Shown here one piece after another: positions 46,473 through 54,656 of a stretch of DNA of 64,000 bases. This stretch comes from Dietzia psychralcaliphila. Its GTDB lineage: Bacteria; Actinomycetota; Actinomycetes; Mycobacteriales; Mycobacteriaceae. Location: the NCBI RefSeq assembly GCF_003096095.1, contig NZ_CP015453.1, positions 2,418,001 to 2,482,000 on the forward strand, in the 5' to 3' direction. Positions within the stretch are counted from its first letter, which is position 1. Every line of letters starts with the position of its first letter. Under the pieces are notes generated by a model. That model saw only the letters and a list, made by a program, of their open reading frames with translations, made no database searches and was not told where the DNA came from. The position numbers were made by a program, and so were the translations under genes.

Positions 46473-47408
46473 TTACTCCTGCCCCCTCCTCGTACCCGCC
46501 GCACGTGTGATGTCGATCGCTGATGCCGCAGTCTCGTCGGGACAGTCGGTCTCCACCTGCACAGTAGAAAAGAAGAAGCGGTACCGAGCTTGAAGCAGGT
46601 TGGAGGCGGATTGGAGAACGATCTGCGGATCGGCGCTTGCGGAGGTGCGCAGGTGGCCGGAGAACACGAAACGTCCACTGGTTAGTGCCCAAGCATGGGC
46701 ATGATGGACGTCTTCCACCCCATCTATCGCTGCCAGGTCTTCAGTCACGTCAGACAGGTAGACCTCGTCGGGTGTGCCCTCCATGAGCAGATGGGTGGCG
46801 TCGCGCAGGATGCTCCAGCTTGCCCATACAAGCACGAAGCCGAACGCCAAACCGAGCAGCGGATCGATCAGCAAGAACCCGGTGAACTTGATCACTAGTG
46901 CGGTGACGATGATGAGCAGGCTGCCGACGAAGGTCTGGATGATGTGCCACAACGCGCCACGAACGTTCATGTCGCTGCGGCTTTGTTTCCAGATCAGGCT
47001 CAGGGCGACGATTTCGGTAAGCAAGCCTCCCGCGGCTGCCCACAGCATGGGCGTCGTGGGCAGGTCAACCGGATCATTCATGCGCATGGCAGCCATCACG
47101 ATCACCACCATCGCCATGATTAGCAGGAAACCGCCATTGACCAGCGCGCCTACGATCTCGGCGCGGTACCAGCCAAAGCTGCGATTTTCGTCTGCGGGGC
47201 GGCGGGCGAGTCGAGCAGCGAAGATGGCGACTAGGACACCACCGACCGCCGAGAAGGTGTGAAAAGCGTCCGAGATCACCGCAACCGAGCCGGTCCACAG
47301 CCCGATCGCCAACTCGATGACGAAGTAGATTCCCGTCAGCCAGGCCGAGATAGCCATGCCCCACCCACGAGCCTGCACCTGCCCGTGTCCACCATGCCCA
47401 TGTGCCAT
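46473..47408 (-). CDS. Cation diffusion facilitator family transporter with altered metal motifs
   Basis: A CzcD-like membrane transporter of 311 residues with a His-rich start (MAHGHGGHG) and six membrane helices, then a cytoplasmic C-terminal domain (DGVEDVHHAHAWAL). ATG 47408 is preceded by AAGGAG. The two H-x3-D motifs that hold the transported Zn in helices 2 and 5 are changed: helix 2 reads DAFHTFSAVGG and helix 5 reads WHIIQTFVGS, so both final Asp are lost (Ala and Thr). FGWYRAEI, NVRGALWH and LLMEG are family-typical. Metal choice may differ, perhaps Cu or none. It is divergent from tlpA and shares the promoter region at 47.4-47.6 kb. Confidence 0.85.
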   Translation of the reverse strand: MAHGHGGHGQVQARGWGMAISAWLTGIYFVIELAIGLWTGSVAVISDAFHTFSAVGGVLVAIFAARLARRPADENRSFGWYRAEIVGALVNGGFLLIMAMVVIVMAAMRMNDPVDLPTTPMLWAAAGGLLTEIVALSLIWKQSRSDMNVRGALWHIIQTFVGSLLIIVTALVIKFTGFLLIDPLLGLAFGFVLVWASWSILRDATHLLMEGTPDEVYLSDVTEDLAAIDGVEDVHHAHAWALTSGRFVFSGHLRTSASADPQIVLQSASNLLQARYRFFFSTVQVETDCPDETAASAIDITRAAGTRRGQE

Positions 47409-47496
47409 GGGGGTCTCCTTTTTGCACTCGGAATCCGGTTCTCGTGTCAGCTGCACACTGTGCATCGGTCTCGCGGCGCCCACAGCTTCTCTCGGG

Positions 47497-47563
47497 AATC
47501 TTGATCAGACCTTCATCGAACCCCGACCGAACCAATGGGGTAGGGGCGGCACAATCGTCCGGT
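47497..47563 (+). promoter_or_regulatory. CopR-box-like promoter of tlpA-ccdA
   Basis: Tandem 11-bp repeats TTGATCAGACC-TTCATCGAACC at 47501-47522 are followed by CCCGACCGAACCAATGGGG and -10-like CACAAT at 47550-47555, 8 bases before GTG 47564. Third copy of the cassette also seen at 38237-38295 and 41422-41487. Confidence 0.7.
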
Positions 47564-47599
47564 GTGACTGTGCAGGCAAGAGTGGTGCTGATGCTGTGA
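47564..47599 (+). CDS. Leaderless mini-ORF overlapping the tlpA start (11 codons)
   Basis: GTG 47564 opens an 11-codon frame, MTVQARVVLML, whose TGA stop at 47597-47599 overlaps the ATG of tlpA by one base (TGATG). Ribosomes ending on it could restart on tlpA directly, since no ribosome binding site is needed. The DNA and peptide match the mini-ORF at 38190-38228. Confidence 0.55.
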   Translation: MTVQARVVLML

Positions 47600-48252
47600 T
47601 GACGACGGATGTGTTCGGCAAGGGTGCGCAGCCCGGTAGCTGGGGCAGACGGGCAAGATGCCAACTGGCCGCAGTGGTGGTGAGTTCGCTTGTACTTACT
47701 GGCTGCGCTAGCGGCACTGATGCCGTCGCTTCAGGTGAGACGTTCGATTTTGTCAGCCCGGGCGGCCAGATTGAGATCTTCTATGATCCGCCGGCGGACC
47801 GCCAGAAGATCGCTCCGATGTCTGGCCCGGAAGTAGTAGATCCGGAGGCCACTGTGGCGGTCGCAGACTTTCCTGGCGAGGTGGTGCTGATCAACCTGTG
47901 GGGTCAGTGGTGTGCGCCCTGCCGGACGGAAACCGACGACCTGCAGCGACTGCAGGACAAGTACCAGGCGCAAGGCTTCACCAATCTCGGCGTCAACTTG
48001 CGGGACCCGAATCGGCAAAAGCCTGTCGACTTCATCGAGGACAACGGGGTCACCTATCCCTCAATTTGGGACCCGTCGCAGGCCGCGGTGGCGGCGCTAC
48101 ATGGTTTCCCCACCTCGGTGGTGCCAGCGACACTGATTCTCGACAAACAGCACCGAGTCGCTGCGGTGTATCTAGCAGAGGTCACCGACACCCAGTTGGA
48201 GCCGGTCATCGAGAGACTGCTGGCCGAGCCTGCTGAAAGCGACGCTGCATGA
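47599..48252 (+). CDS. TlpA/ResA-like thioredoxin lipoprotein
   Basis: A 217-residue thiol-disulfide redoxin outside the membrane that keeps the CXXCH Cys of apocytochrome c reduced. Signal peptide with lipobox LVLTGC (Cys about 36), then a TlpA-like domain: [16 protein letters not shown] with the active-site CxxC, the cis-Pro region [13 protein letters not shown], and the redox helix. ATG 47599 is set by the TGATG overlap with the leader ORF; the long frame upstream runs back through the promoter. It is coupled to ccdA by ATGA. Together with resB-ccsB at 35.5-38.1 kb it completes a System II set. Confidence 0.93.
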   Translation: MTTDVFGKGAQPGSWGRRARCQLAAVVVSSLVLTGCASGTDAVASGETFDFVSPGGQIEIFYDPPADRQKIAPMSGPEVVDPEATVAVADFPGEVVLINLWGQWCAPCRTETDDLQRLQDKYQAQGFTNLGVNLRDPNRQKPVDFIEDNGVTYPSIWDPSQAAVAALHGFPTSVVPATLILDKQHRVAAVYLAEVTDTQLEPVIERLLAEPAESDAA

Positions 48253-49103
48253 ACACGGTGCTGATTGCGCAATCTATTGGCCAGACGTTCCAACAAACTG
48301 CTGCCTCCGGACCTCTGCTGCTCGCGTTGGGAGCATGTGTCCTCGCTGGACTCGTCTCGTTCGCCTCGCCGTGCGTAGTCCCGCTCGTGCCCGGGTATCT
48401 GGCATATATGGCCAGCATCGTGGGTGCAGAGCGCCCGGCGGTGACTGTGCAGGCCGCCGAGCAACGCCGCGCCGAAGCCAGCTCGCTCACTCTTGAACAG
48501 CAGCGTCAGCGGGTGTCATCGCGACGACGAGTCGTCCTCGCCGCGGTGCTATTCGTTGCTGGATTCACGGTGGTCTTCGTACTGCTGTCGGCGATGGTGC
48601 TGGGCACCGTGCAATACCTCGCCCCCCGGCAAGAATTGCTGCAACGGCTCGGCGGTGTGGTGACCATCTTGATGGGACTGGTGTTCATCGGGGCCATACC
48701 CGCCCTCCAGAGGGACACTCGAATGCAGCCGAAAGCACTTTCCACCTGGGCGGGCGCGCCGCTACTTGGCGCCGTCTTCGCCCTGGGATGGACGCCGTGT
48801 CTCGGACCGACTCTGGCAGCGGCGTTGTCAGTTGCCGCCGGAACCGGACTCGACGCCGCACGCGGAGTACTGCTCATCGTGGCGTACTGCCTGGGGCTCG
48901 GACTGCCTTTCATTGTGGTGGCCTTCGGTTCGACGAGAGCCATCCGCACAGTGGGCTGGCTGCAACGACACACGCGAACGATTCAGATCGTCGGCGGCAT
49001 CATGCTCATCGTCGTCGGAATCTTGCTGCTCAGCGGCATTTGGACGCAGTTCGTGTACTGGCTCCGCGACTTCGCCGTCTCCGACACCACTCTGCCGATC
49101 TGA
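48249..49103 (+). CDS. ccdA: CcdA-like thiol-disulfide transporter
   Basis: A 284-residue polytopic protein that carries reducing power from cytoplasmic thioredoxin to TlpA-type proteins outside. Six membrane helices; the two redox Cys are in [13 protein letters not shown] (helix 1) and [11 protein letters not shown] (helix 4), both with the family Pro context. A charged loop (about 65-92, [19 protein letters not shown], quoted in part) lies between helix 1 and 2. It overlaps tlpA by 4 bp. Normal length for actinobacterial CcdA. Confidence 0.93.
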   Translation: MNTVLIAQSIGQTFQQTAASGPLLLALGACVLAGLVSFASPCVVPLVPGYLAYMASIVGAERPAVTVQAAEQRRAEASSLTLEQQRQRVSSRRRVVLAAVLFVAGFTVVFVLLSAMVLGTVQYLAPRQELLQRLGGVVTILMGLVFIGAIPALQRDTRMQPKALSTWAGAPLLGAVFALGWTPCLGPTLAAALSVAAGTGLDAARGVLLIVAYCLGLGLPFIVVAFGSTRAIRTVGWLQRHTRTIQIVGGIMLIVVGILLLSGIWTQFVYWLRDFAVSDTTLPI

Positions 49104-49151
49104 CAGTGCTCCGATGGCCTCTCCCAACTCGAGTCGAGCTTGTCAGAGAAG

Positions 49152-49181
49152 AACCTTGATCAGATCTTGACGAAACGATGA
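49152..49181 (+). promoter_or_regulatory. CopR-box-like repeat before the multicopper oxidase genes
   Basis: TTGATCAGATC (49156-49166) is followed directly by TTGACGAAACG (49167-49177), the same 11-bp spacing and a similar consensus to the other boxes. It lies 60-90 bases before the small membrane gene and the oxidase, so it probably controls both. Confidence 0.6.
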
Positions 49182-49240
49182 CCCAGATCTCGCAGTTCAC
49201 ACCGCAGAATCGAGTTTCTAAGACAGGCGAGGAGTTGAGT

Positions 49241-49468
49241 ATGATGGGGTGGCTTTACGGTGTGAACTGGATCGACATCGTTCTGTTGATCGCGTTCGTA
49301 CTCGGTTTCTGGGCGATGGTTCTGGCCTTGGCGACCAGTCTTTTTGGAGGGCATCGGCACCTGCGCGGGCCGCACTCTCCTGCTAATGGGGTCGTCTCTT
49401 CCGGTATCTCATTCGCATCTCCCGCAGGGACCGCGACTTCGCGAAGCGTCGATCATGATGAACGCTGA
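49241..49468 (+). CDS. Small membrane protein preceding the multicopper oxidase
   Basis: I do not recognise the family. The 75-residue frame starts at ATG 49241 with GAGGAG 6 bases upstream, much better than the distal Met at 49178. It has one hydrophobic helix (WIDIVLLIAFVLGFWAMVLAL, about 8-28, quoted in part) followed by FGGHRHLRGPHS, a His-rich short stretch. It ends 14 bases inside the oxidase gene, so the two are coupled. Small single-helix proteins with a His patch beside copper oxidases could help metal handling or anchoring; that is a guess. Confidence 0.6.
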   Translation: MMGWLYGVNWIDIVLLIAFVLGFWAMVLALATSLFGGHRHLRGPHSPANGVVSSGISFASPAGTATSRSVDHDER

Positions 49469-51005
49469 CGCCACGGGGCGGGCAGGTGCGCTAAGCCGTG
49501 CGCCGCGCGTGCTGGTCTCCCGCCGGTCCTTCTTGGCCGGATCGCTTCTCGCCGGCGCCGGCGCTCTGACTGCATGTTCTGGTTCCGGATCAGCCACGGG
49601 CAGTCCCGTGGGAGCCTCGTCAGATCTCGTGAGGCGGCTTGAACAGGAGCGACGCTCCCCCGGCCAAACGGTGGTATCCGCGCAGTTGTCCCCCCGTCCG
49701 GTCGATGTTGATCTGGGTGGCCGCGTTGTCTCAACGTGGGGATATGACCAACAATTGCCAGGCCCACTGGTGCGGGCCCAAGCTGGAGATCGGCTGCAGA
49801 TCACCGTGGACAACCAGCTGCCACAGGAGACCAGCGTGCACTGGCACGGGATCGCCATGAGCAACGACATGGACGGGGTTCCCGGGTTGACACAGGACCC
49901 GATCGCACCAGGCACCACGTTCACCTACGACTTCACCGCCCCAGACCCAGGCACGTACTTTTACCACTCACATTCGGGTCTGCAACTCGATCGGGGCCTG
50001 TACGGAGTGGTGATCATCGATGATCCGGACGAGCCCGGCGACTACGACCATGAATGGCTCGTGGTCCTTGACGACTGGCTCGATGGGACCGGTCGGACTC
50101 CCGACGATGTCGCCCGTGATCTGGGCATCGGTGCCGACACCGCAGATGCCGGGATGCAGGGGATGGACCACGACATGATGGACATGCATGGGGGTGAGGG
50201 GTCGATGATCTCCCCCATCCTCGGCAGCGCCGGGGATGTCACCTACCCGCACTTTCTGATCAATGGGCGACTCCCTGTCGACCCCTACGTCTGGAGAGCG
50301 TCGCGGGGCCAACGCGTGCGCATCCGGTTCGTTAATGCCGGCGCCGACACCGCGTTCCGGGTAGCGCTTGGCGGGCACCGGATGACCGTCACTCACACCG
50401 ACGGCTTTCCCGTGCTTCCCGAGGACACCGATTCCCTTCTGATCGGCATGGGTGAACGGTTCGATGTTGTGGTCACGCTCGGCGACGGCGTGTTCCCGTT
50501 GTTCGCTCAGCCCGAAGGCAAGGATGGTCACGCGCAGGCCCTCGTACGTACAGCAGCGGGCGATCTCCCGACAAATTCCCGACCAGTCGAAGTGGACCGG
50601 CGTCCGCTATTGGGTACCGACTTATCCCCCAGCGAGGCAGTACGTCTGTCTAGCCAAAGTCATGATCGGTACCACAGCGTCGACCTGGGCGGGACGATGT
50701 CGCCGTACCGGTGGACCCTCAACAGCCAAGTCCACCCGGATTCGGCGCCGCTGGAGGTCAACAGTGGGGAGCGGGTGCGAATGCGGATGCGGAACATGTC
50801 CGACATGTTCCACCCGATGCACCTGCACGGACATACGTTCGCGCTCGCGGACAGCGGGCTTCGCAAAGATACCGTCACGATTCGGCCGATGCGCACTATT
50901 GAGATCGAGTTCGACACCGATAATCCTGGCCAGTGGGCGTTGCACTGCCACAACGCCTATCACCAAGAGGCCGGGATGATGACCACTCTGTCCTACCTCG
51001 CCTGA
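49455..51005 (+). CDS. Multicopper oxidase, Tat-exported lipoprotein (CueO/CopO-like)
   Basis: An extracytoplasmic Cu(I) oxidase of 516 residues. Twin-arginine signal SRRSFLAGSLLAGAGAL with a lipobox-like LTAC, so it should fold with copper and then be exported and lipid-anchored. Three cupredoxin domains hold the copper sites: HWHG at about residue 131, FYHSHSG, HPMHLHGHTF and HCHNAYHQEAGM near the C-terminus (type 1 Cys-His with Met). A Met/His loop (GMQGMDHDMMDMHGG, about 236-250) resembles the Met-rich insert of copper-detoxifying CueO. Start ATG 49455 (or the next Met). Confidence 0.95.
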   Translation: MMNADATGRAGALSRAPRVLVSRRSFLAGSLLAGAGALTACSGSGSATGSPVGASSDLVRRLEQERRSPGQTVVSAQLSPRPVDVDLGGRVVSTWGYDQQLPGPLVRAQAGDRLQITVDNQLPQETSVHWHGIAMSNDMDGVPGLTQDPIAPGTTFTYDFTAPDPGTYFYHSHSGLQLDRGLYGVVIIDDPDEPGDYDHEWLVVLDDWLDGTGRTPDDVARDLGIGADTADAGMQGMDHDMMDMHGGEGSMISPILGSAGDVTYPHFLINGRLPVDPYVWRASRGQRVRIRFVNAGADTAFRVALGGHRMTVTHTDGFPVLPEDTDSLLIGMGERFDVVVTLGDGVFPLFAQPEGKDGHAQALVRTAAGDLPTNSRPVEVDRRPLLGTDLSPSEAVRLSSQSHDRYHSVDLGGTMSPYRWTLNSQVHPDSAPLEVNSGERVRMRMRNMSDMFHPMHLHGHTFALADSGLRKDTVTIRPMRTIEIEFDTDNPGQWALHCHNAYHQEAGMMTTLSYLA

Positions 51006-51060
51006 CCGGCAAGGTGATCCACCCGCGGGCCCGAAAGTCCGCAGAAGAAAGGGAACCCAG

Positions 51061-51714
51061 ATGAATCGAAAGAAGCTTGTGATGACCGCCGCTGCCGCCG
51101 CGGTCCTGCTGGGGCTGTCCGCCTGCACCAGCGACGAGACCGACACGGCCAGCGAGACCACGACCGCCGTCGAGACCACTGCGACCAGCGGGAGTTCGAC
51201 CACCGAGCAGGCAGAGGAGTCAGCTCAGCATTCCGAGGCTGACGTGATGTTCGCCCAGATGATGATCCCCCACCATGAGCAAGCCATCGAGATGAGCGAC
51301 ATCATCTTGTCCAAGGATGATGTCCCCGCCGACGTCACCTCGCTGGCCGAGGAGATCAAGGCCGCCCAGGGGCCCGAGATCGCGCAGCTGACCGACTGGC
51401 TCGAGCAGTGGGGAGAGCCGACGCAGCCCGAAGGCATGGACATGGACATGGACATGGGCGGTGACCATGACATGGCGCAGATGGAGGGCATGCTCTCCGA
51501 TGAGGAATTGCAGCTGTTGTCCGACGCTCCCGGCCCTGAGGCTGCCGAGTTGTTCCTCAACCAGATGATCGCCCACCACGAAGGCGCCGTGGCCATGGCC
51601 GAAGACCAGGTCGAGAACGGCACGTACCCGCCGGCTGTCGACCTGGCGCAAACCATCATCGACACCCAGCAGCAGGAAATCGACACCATGCAGCAGATGC
51701 TCGACTCCATGTAA
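51061..51714 (+). CDS. DUF305-family copper-region lipoprotein
   Basis: A 217-residue lipoprotein with a signal peptide and lipobox LSAC (Cys about 22), then a low-complexity Thr/Ser linker and the DUF305 fold: MIPHHEQAIEMSDIIL and NQMIAHHEGAVAMAEDQ, two repeats of the His-His helix. A Met/Asp/His-rich segment (GMDMDMDMGGDHDMAQM, about 121-137) could bind Cu(I). DUF305 proteins occur in copper loci of Mycobacteriales. It follows the oxidase gene by 55 bases with AAGAAAGGGAA before the ATG, likely the same operon, and precedes a strong terminator. Confidence 0.92.
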   Translation: MNRKKLVMTAAAAAVLLGLSACTSDETDTASETTTAVETTATSGSSTTEQAEESAQHSEADVMFAQMMIPHHEQAIEMSDIILSKDDVPADVTSLAEEIKAAQGPEIAQLTDWLEQWGEPTQPEGMDMDMDMGGDHDMAQMEGMLSDEELQLLSDAPGPEAAELFLNQMIAHHEGAVAMAEDQVENGTYPPAVDLAQTIIDTQQQEIDTMQQMLDSM

Positions 51715-51734
51715 AAAAACGAAGGCTCGCATTC

Positions 51735-51767
51735 CCGGCGGGGTCGATGGCAGTCCGACCCCGCCGG
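51735..51767 (+). terminator. Strong hairpin after the DUF305 gene
   Basis: A 12-bp perfect stem (CCGGCGGGGTCG/CGACCCCGCCGG) with a 9-base loop, 20 bases after the stop. There is an A-run upstream but no T-run; typical of an actinobacterial terminator. Confidence 0.7.
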
Positions 51768-51824
51768 AGACCGTCTGGACATGAGCACATTTTCTTGTCC
51801 CTGCCAGAAACGAGATACGCACTC

Positions 51825-52667
51825 ATGCTTTCGCACCGAAAGCGGGCCTGGACCCCAATAGCCATCCTTGCATCGGCTCTCATCGCGACCGCGTGTTCGA
51901 GCCCGCAGCAGACGCCAGCACCCGAATCCGGGGACGCCTCATCGACGGTCGGCACCGCATTAACACCCGCGCTTGACCATGTGCACGGACTCCACCTCGA
52001 TGCTGAGGGAAGGGTGCTGGCCGGCACGCATACGGGGCTTTTCGTCCTCAACCCCGATGGCGCGACCACCCGCGTCGGCGACGCCGACGACGACTTCATG
52101 GGGCTCACAGGCGCGCCCGGGACGGATAACCTCTACGCTTCGGGCCATCCTGGCCCGTCAAGCTCCGCCCCCAATCCTCTCGGACTCATCGAGAGTGTCG
52201 ACGGCGGCCAGTCGTGGGCGACGAAATCCCTCTCCGGCGAAGTCGACTTTCACGCCCTGACCACTGACGGAAACACCCTTGTCGGATTCGACACCGCCAA
52301 CGGAATTCGAACGTCCACCGACTCGGGCGTCAGTTGGACCGACGGCATCGAGATGGCCGCGAGAGCATTGGCGATTACCGACGAGGGCATCTGGGCCACA
52401 ACCGCAGGAGGCCTACAACTCAGCACCGACATCGGGCGCACATTCGCATCAGTACCAGCTGCTCCCGAACTCCTGCTGATATCTGCAGCCGAAGACGGCA
52501 CCCTCTGGGGGATCGATACCGACGGCACCGCCTGGCGCAAGAACGTCAACGACGATGAGTGGCAGCAGGGACCAGTTGTCGGTGATGTCGAAGCCATCAT
52601 CGCCGCGGACCAGGACACTGCCTACGCTGCTGATGGACGGTCATTTCATACATTAACGATTCCCTGA
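51825..52667 (+). CDS. BNR/sialidase-repeat lipoprotein
   Basis: A 280-residue exported lipoprotein with signal peptide and lipobox ATAC (Cys about 25). The mature part is a beta-propeller by its Asp-box repeats: SVDGGQSWAT, STDSGVSWTD, STDIGRTFAS. It starts with DHVHGLHLDAEGRVLAGTHTGL, like the F510_1955-type propeller proteins. No sialidase catalytic Arg triad is evident, so an enzyme role is doubtful. ATG 51825 was preferred because it begins the signal peptide. Its place between the oxidase and the L,D-transpeptidase suggests a copper-induced surface protein. Confidence 0.8.
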   Translation: MLSHRKRAWTPIAILASALIATACSSPQQTPAPESGDASSTVGTALTPALDHVHGLHLDAEGRVLAGTHTGLFVLNPDGATTRVGDADDDFMGLTGAPGTDNLYASGHPGPSSSAPNPLGLIESVDGGQSWATKSLSGEVDFHALTTDGNTLVGFDTANGIRTSTDSGVSWTDGIEMAARALAITDEGIWATTAGGLQLSTDIGRTFASVPAAPELLLISAAEDGTLWGIDTDGTAWRKNVNDDEWQQGPVVGDVEAIIAADQDTAYAADGRSFHTLTIP

Positions 52668-52708
52668 AACGTCGTCGGCGGCGCAAACCAAGGCCGACCG
52701 AAGACGGA

Positions 52709-53983
52709 ATGGAAACTACCGGTCAGAACGCATACGAACTCGAGGGAGAAGTGGTGAGGAAAGAAGCGATGCTCGCAGGCGGAGCCGCACCAGAGCGCAC
52801 ACCGGCGAAACGGCTTGCCTCGGTCGCGGTGGCCTTGGTGGCCGCAGTAGGGCTGAGCGCGTGCACGATCGGAGATACCGAGGACACCTCGACGGCCGCT
52901 GCACCGAAAGAAGCCCCCGCCGCTGCGGCCGTCATTCACACCTCGTTCGAAGATGGGACAGTGGCCGCGACGCCGCGGGAACCGATCGTCTTGGATGTGA
53001 CAGACGGTGCGTTCGACGATGTCACGGTCACAAACGAAGAAGGCCGCGAGGTCGAAGGCGAGTTCAACGCGGAACGCTCCCAGTGGCGCACCACCGAGAC
53101 TCTGGGCTACAACCGGGATTACTCGATCGAGGCGAGCGCTACTAACGACGACGGTGAGACGATTACAGACTCGTCCTCGTTCAGCACCGTGGTCCCGAAC
53201 TCGACCACCAGCGCGAGCCTGGTGACCGGTCAGGGCCACACGGTAGGTATCGCGCAGCCGGTCGCGGTGCGTTTCGAGTCCGCCGTCGGCGACCGTAAGG
53301 CCGTCCAGGACGCCATCGAGGTCACCACGACCCCCGCCGTCGAAGGAGCCTTCTACTGGGTGTCGCCCTCGGAGGTTCGCTGGCGCCCCGCCGAATTCTG
53401 GGCACCGGGCACCGAGGTCGACGTCGACGTCAACATCTACGGCACCGATATGGGCGAAGGCCTTTACGGAGCCCAGGACGCAAACAGCAACTTCACGATC
53501 GGCGACGAGGTCATCACCACGATCGACGACAACACCAAGACAATGACGACCCGAATCAATGGCGAGGTCGTCAGCAGTAGCCCGGTCTCACTAGGAAAGG
53601 CATCGACACCCACCCCGAACGGCACCTACTACATCGGCGACCGATACGAATCGCTCATCATGGATTCATCGACGTTTGGTGTGCCGGTCGACTCGGCCGA
53701 CGGCTACCGGCTTTCAGTCAACTGGGCCACCCAGATGTCCTACAGCGGGATCTACGTCCATGCCGCCCCATGGTCCGTTGAACAACAGGGCTTCACCAAC
53801 GTCAGTAACGGCTGTATCAATGTCACCGACGCCTACGCCAAGTCGTTCCAGAACAGCAGCAACCGGGGCGACGTGGTCAAGGTCATCAATACCGTCGGAC
53901 CGACGCTTCCCGGGACCGACGGGCTGGGCGACTGGAACATCCCGTGGGAAACCTGGCGTGCTGGAAATGCCGACCTAGCCTAA
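52709..53983 (+). CDS. L,D-transpeptidase lipoprotein (YkuD, Ig-like domains)
   Basis: A cell-wall cross-linking enzyme that forms 3-3 peptide bonds. 424 residues from ATG 52709; GTG 52754 is an alternative start. Signal peptide and lipobox LSAC (Cys about 52), an Ig-like/BIG region with WYWVS-type segments (FYWVSPSEVRWRPAEFW), and the YkuD catalytic domain with YVHAAPW (His) and the catalytic SNGCINVT (Cys) near residue 370. The plan matches mycobacterial Ldt enzymes. Carried within the copper region with two M23 peptidases, it may repair or harden the wall under copper stress; that link is inference. Confidence 0.92.
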   Translation: METTGQNAYELEGEVVRKEAMLAGGAAPERTPAKRLASVAVALVAAVGLSACTIGDTEDTSTAAAPKEAPAAAAVIHTSFEDGTVAATPREPIVLDVTDGAFDDVTVTNEEGREVEGEFNAERSQWRTTETLGYNRDYSIEASATNDDGETITDSSSFSTVVPNSTTSASLVTGQGHTVGIAQPVAVRFESAVGDRKAVQDAIEVTTTPAVEGAFYWVSPSEVRWRPAEFWAPGTEVDVDVNIYGTDMGEGLYGAQDANSNFTIGDEVITTIDDNTKTMTTRINGEVVSSSPVSLGKASTPTPNGTYYIGDRYESLIMDSSTFGVPVDSADGYRLSVNWATQMSYSGIYVHAAPWSVEQQGFTNVSNGCINVTDAYAKSFQNSSNRGDVVKVINTVGPTLPGTDGLGDWNIPWETWRAGNADLA

Positions 53984-54360
53984 GAGGCCCTCGGCCAGGG
54001 TTCCGAACAATTGGTTGCGGATACAGACATGGCCGGGTGTTGGCCTGCGTTAATACGCGTCGCCCGTCTCTATGACGAACTGCTCGACTGCGGCAGCAAG
54101 GGCCTGGTTCGCGCTGCACCGCCAGCACGGTGAGCTCGTCTCCGCGCTTCCAAAGACCTTGCCGCCACGGCTCTTGCGCCCGCCTACTGGTCAATCCATA
54201 CGGCGTCCGGGCGATCAGAGTGCAGGCGGAGTGAGCCGCGGACACAAGCGAACATCACCCTTGACCACTACCCCTACGGGGTATAGGTTCATTGGTGTTC
54301 GGATTGATCCGAGCCATCGGATGTCTCAACGAACTACACCCGTCAACGGAAGGAGCCGTC
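53984..54360. other. Intergenic region with a copper operator
   Basis: About 375 bases between the L,D-transpeptidase and copZ. No gene is supported. The only clear signal is the CsoR-like palindrome at 54268-54286. Confidence 0.5.
54268..54286. promoter_or_regulatory. CsoR-like operator before copZ-copA-csoR
   Basis: CTACCCC-TAC-GGGGTATAG palindrome 75 bases before copZ. It matches the CsoR-type layout at 32121-32147 and 57481-57504, and csoR itself is the last gene of this operon. Confidence 0.75.
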
Positions 54361-54570
54361 ATGGCTACCAGCACCAAGGAGTACACCGTCCAGGGCATGA
54401 CCTGCGGACACTGTGAGTCGTCGGTCAAGGAGGAAGTCGGCGAAATCGCGGGCGTCTCCATGGTGGAGGCCTCGAGCAAGACCGGAACGGTGTCGGTCTC
54501 CGGCGAGGGCTTCACCGACGAGCAGGTCGTCGCCGCCGTCAAGGAAGCCGGCTACACCGTCACCTCTTGA
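54361..54570 (+). CDS. copZ: CopZ-like copper chaperone
   Basis: A 69-residue heavy-metal-associated domain with the Cu(I) site GMTCGHC at about residues 12-18 and the usual C-terminal AVKEAGYTV. Delivers cytoplasmic Cu(I) to CopA. ATG 54361 with GGAAGGAG upstream. First gene of the copZ-copA-csoR set; the operator at 54268-54286 is upstream. An 11-bp-stem hairpin follows before copA. Similar but not identical to the CopZ at 31811-32074, which has an extra Cys tail. Confidence 0.93.
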   Translation: MATSTKEYTVQGMTCGHCESSVKEEVGEIAGVSMVEASSKTGTVSVSGEGFTDEQVVAAVKEAGYTVTS

Positions 54571-54578
54571 CGCGAAGC

Positions 54579-54609
54579 GATCTCGCCAGCCCCAGCAGCT
54601 GGCGAGATC
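54579..54609 (+). terminator. Hairpin between copZ and copA
   Basis: Perfect 11-bp stem GATCTCGCCAG/CTGGCGAGATC with a 9-base loop, starting 9 bases after the copZ stop. No T-run. It could be a partial terminator or a stabilising end that raises copZ over copA mRNA. Confidence 0.5.
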
Positions 54610-54656
54610 CCTGGCCCCGAGCACACCACCCGTTCACCGTGAAGGATTGATCCTCG

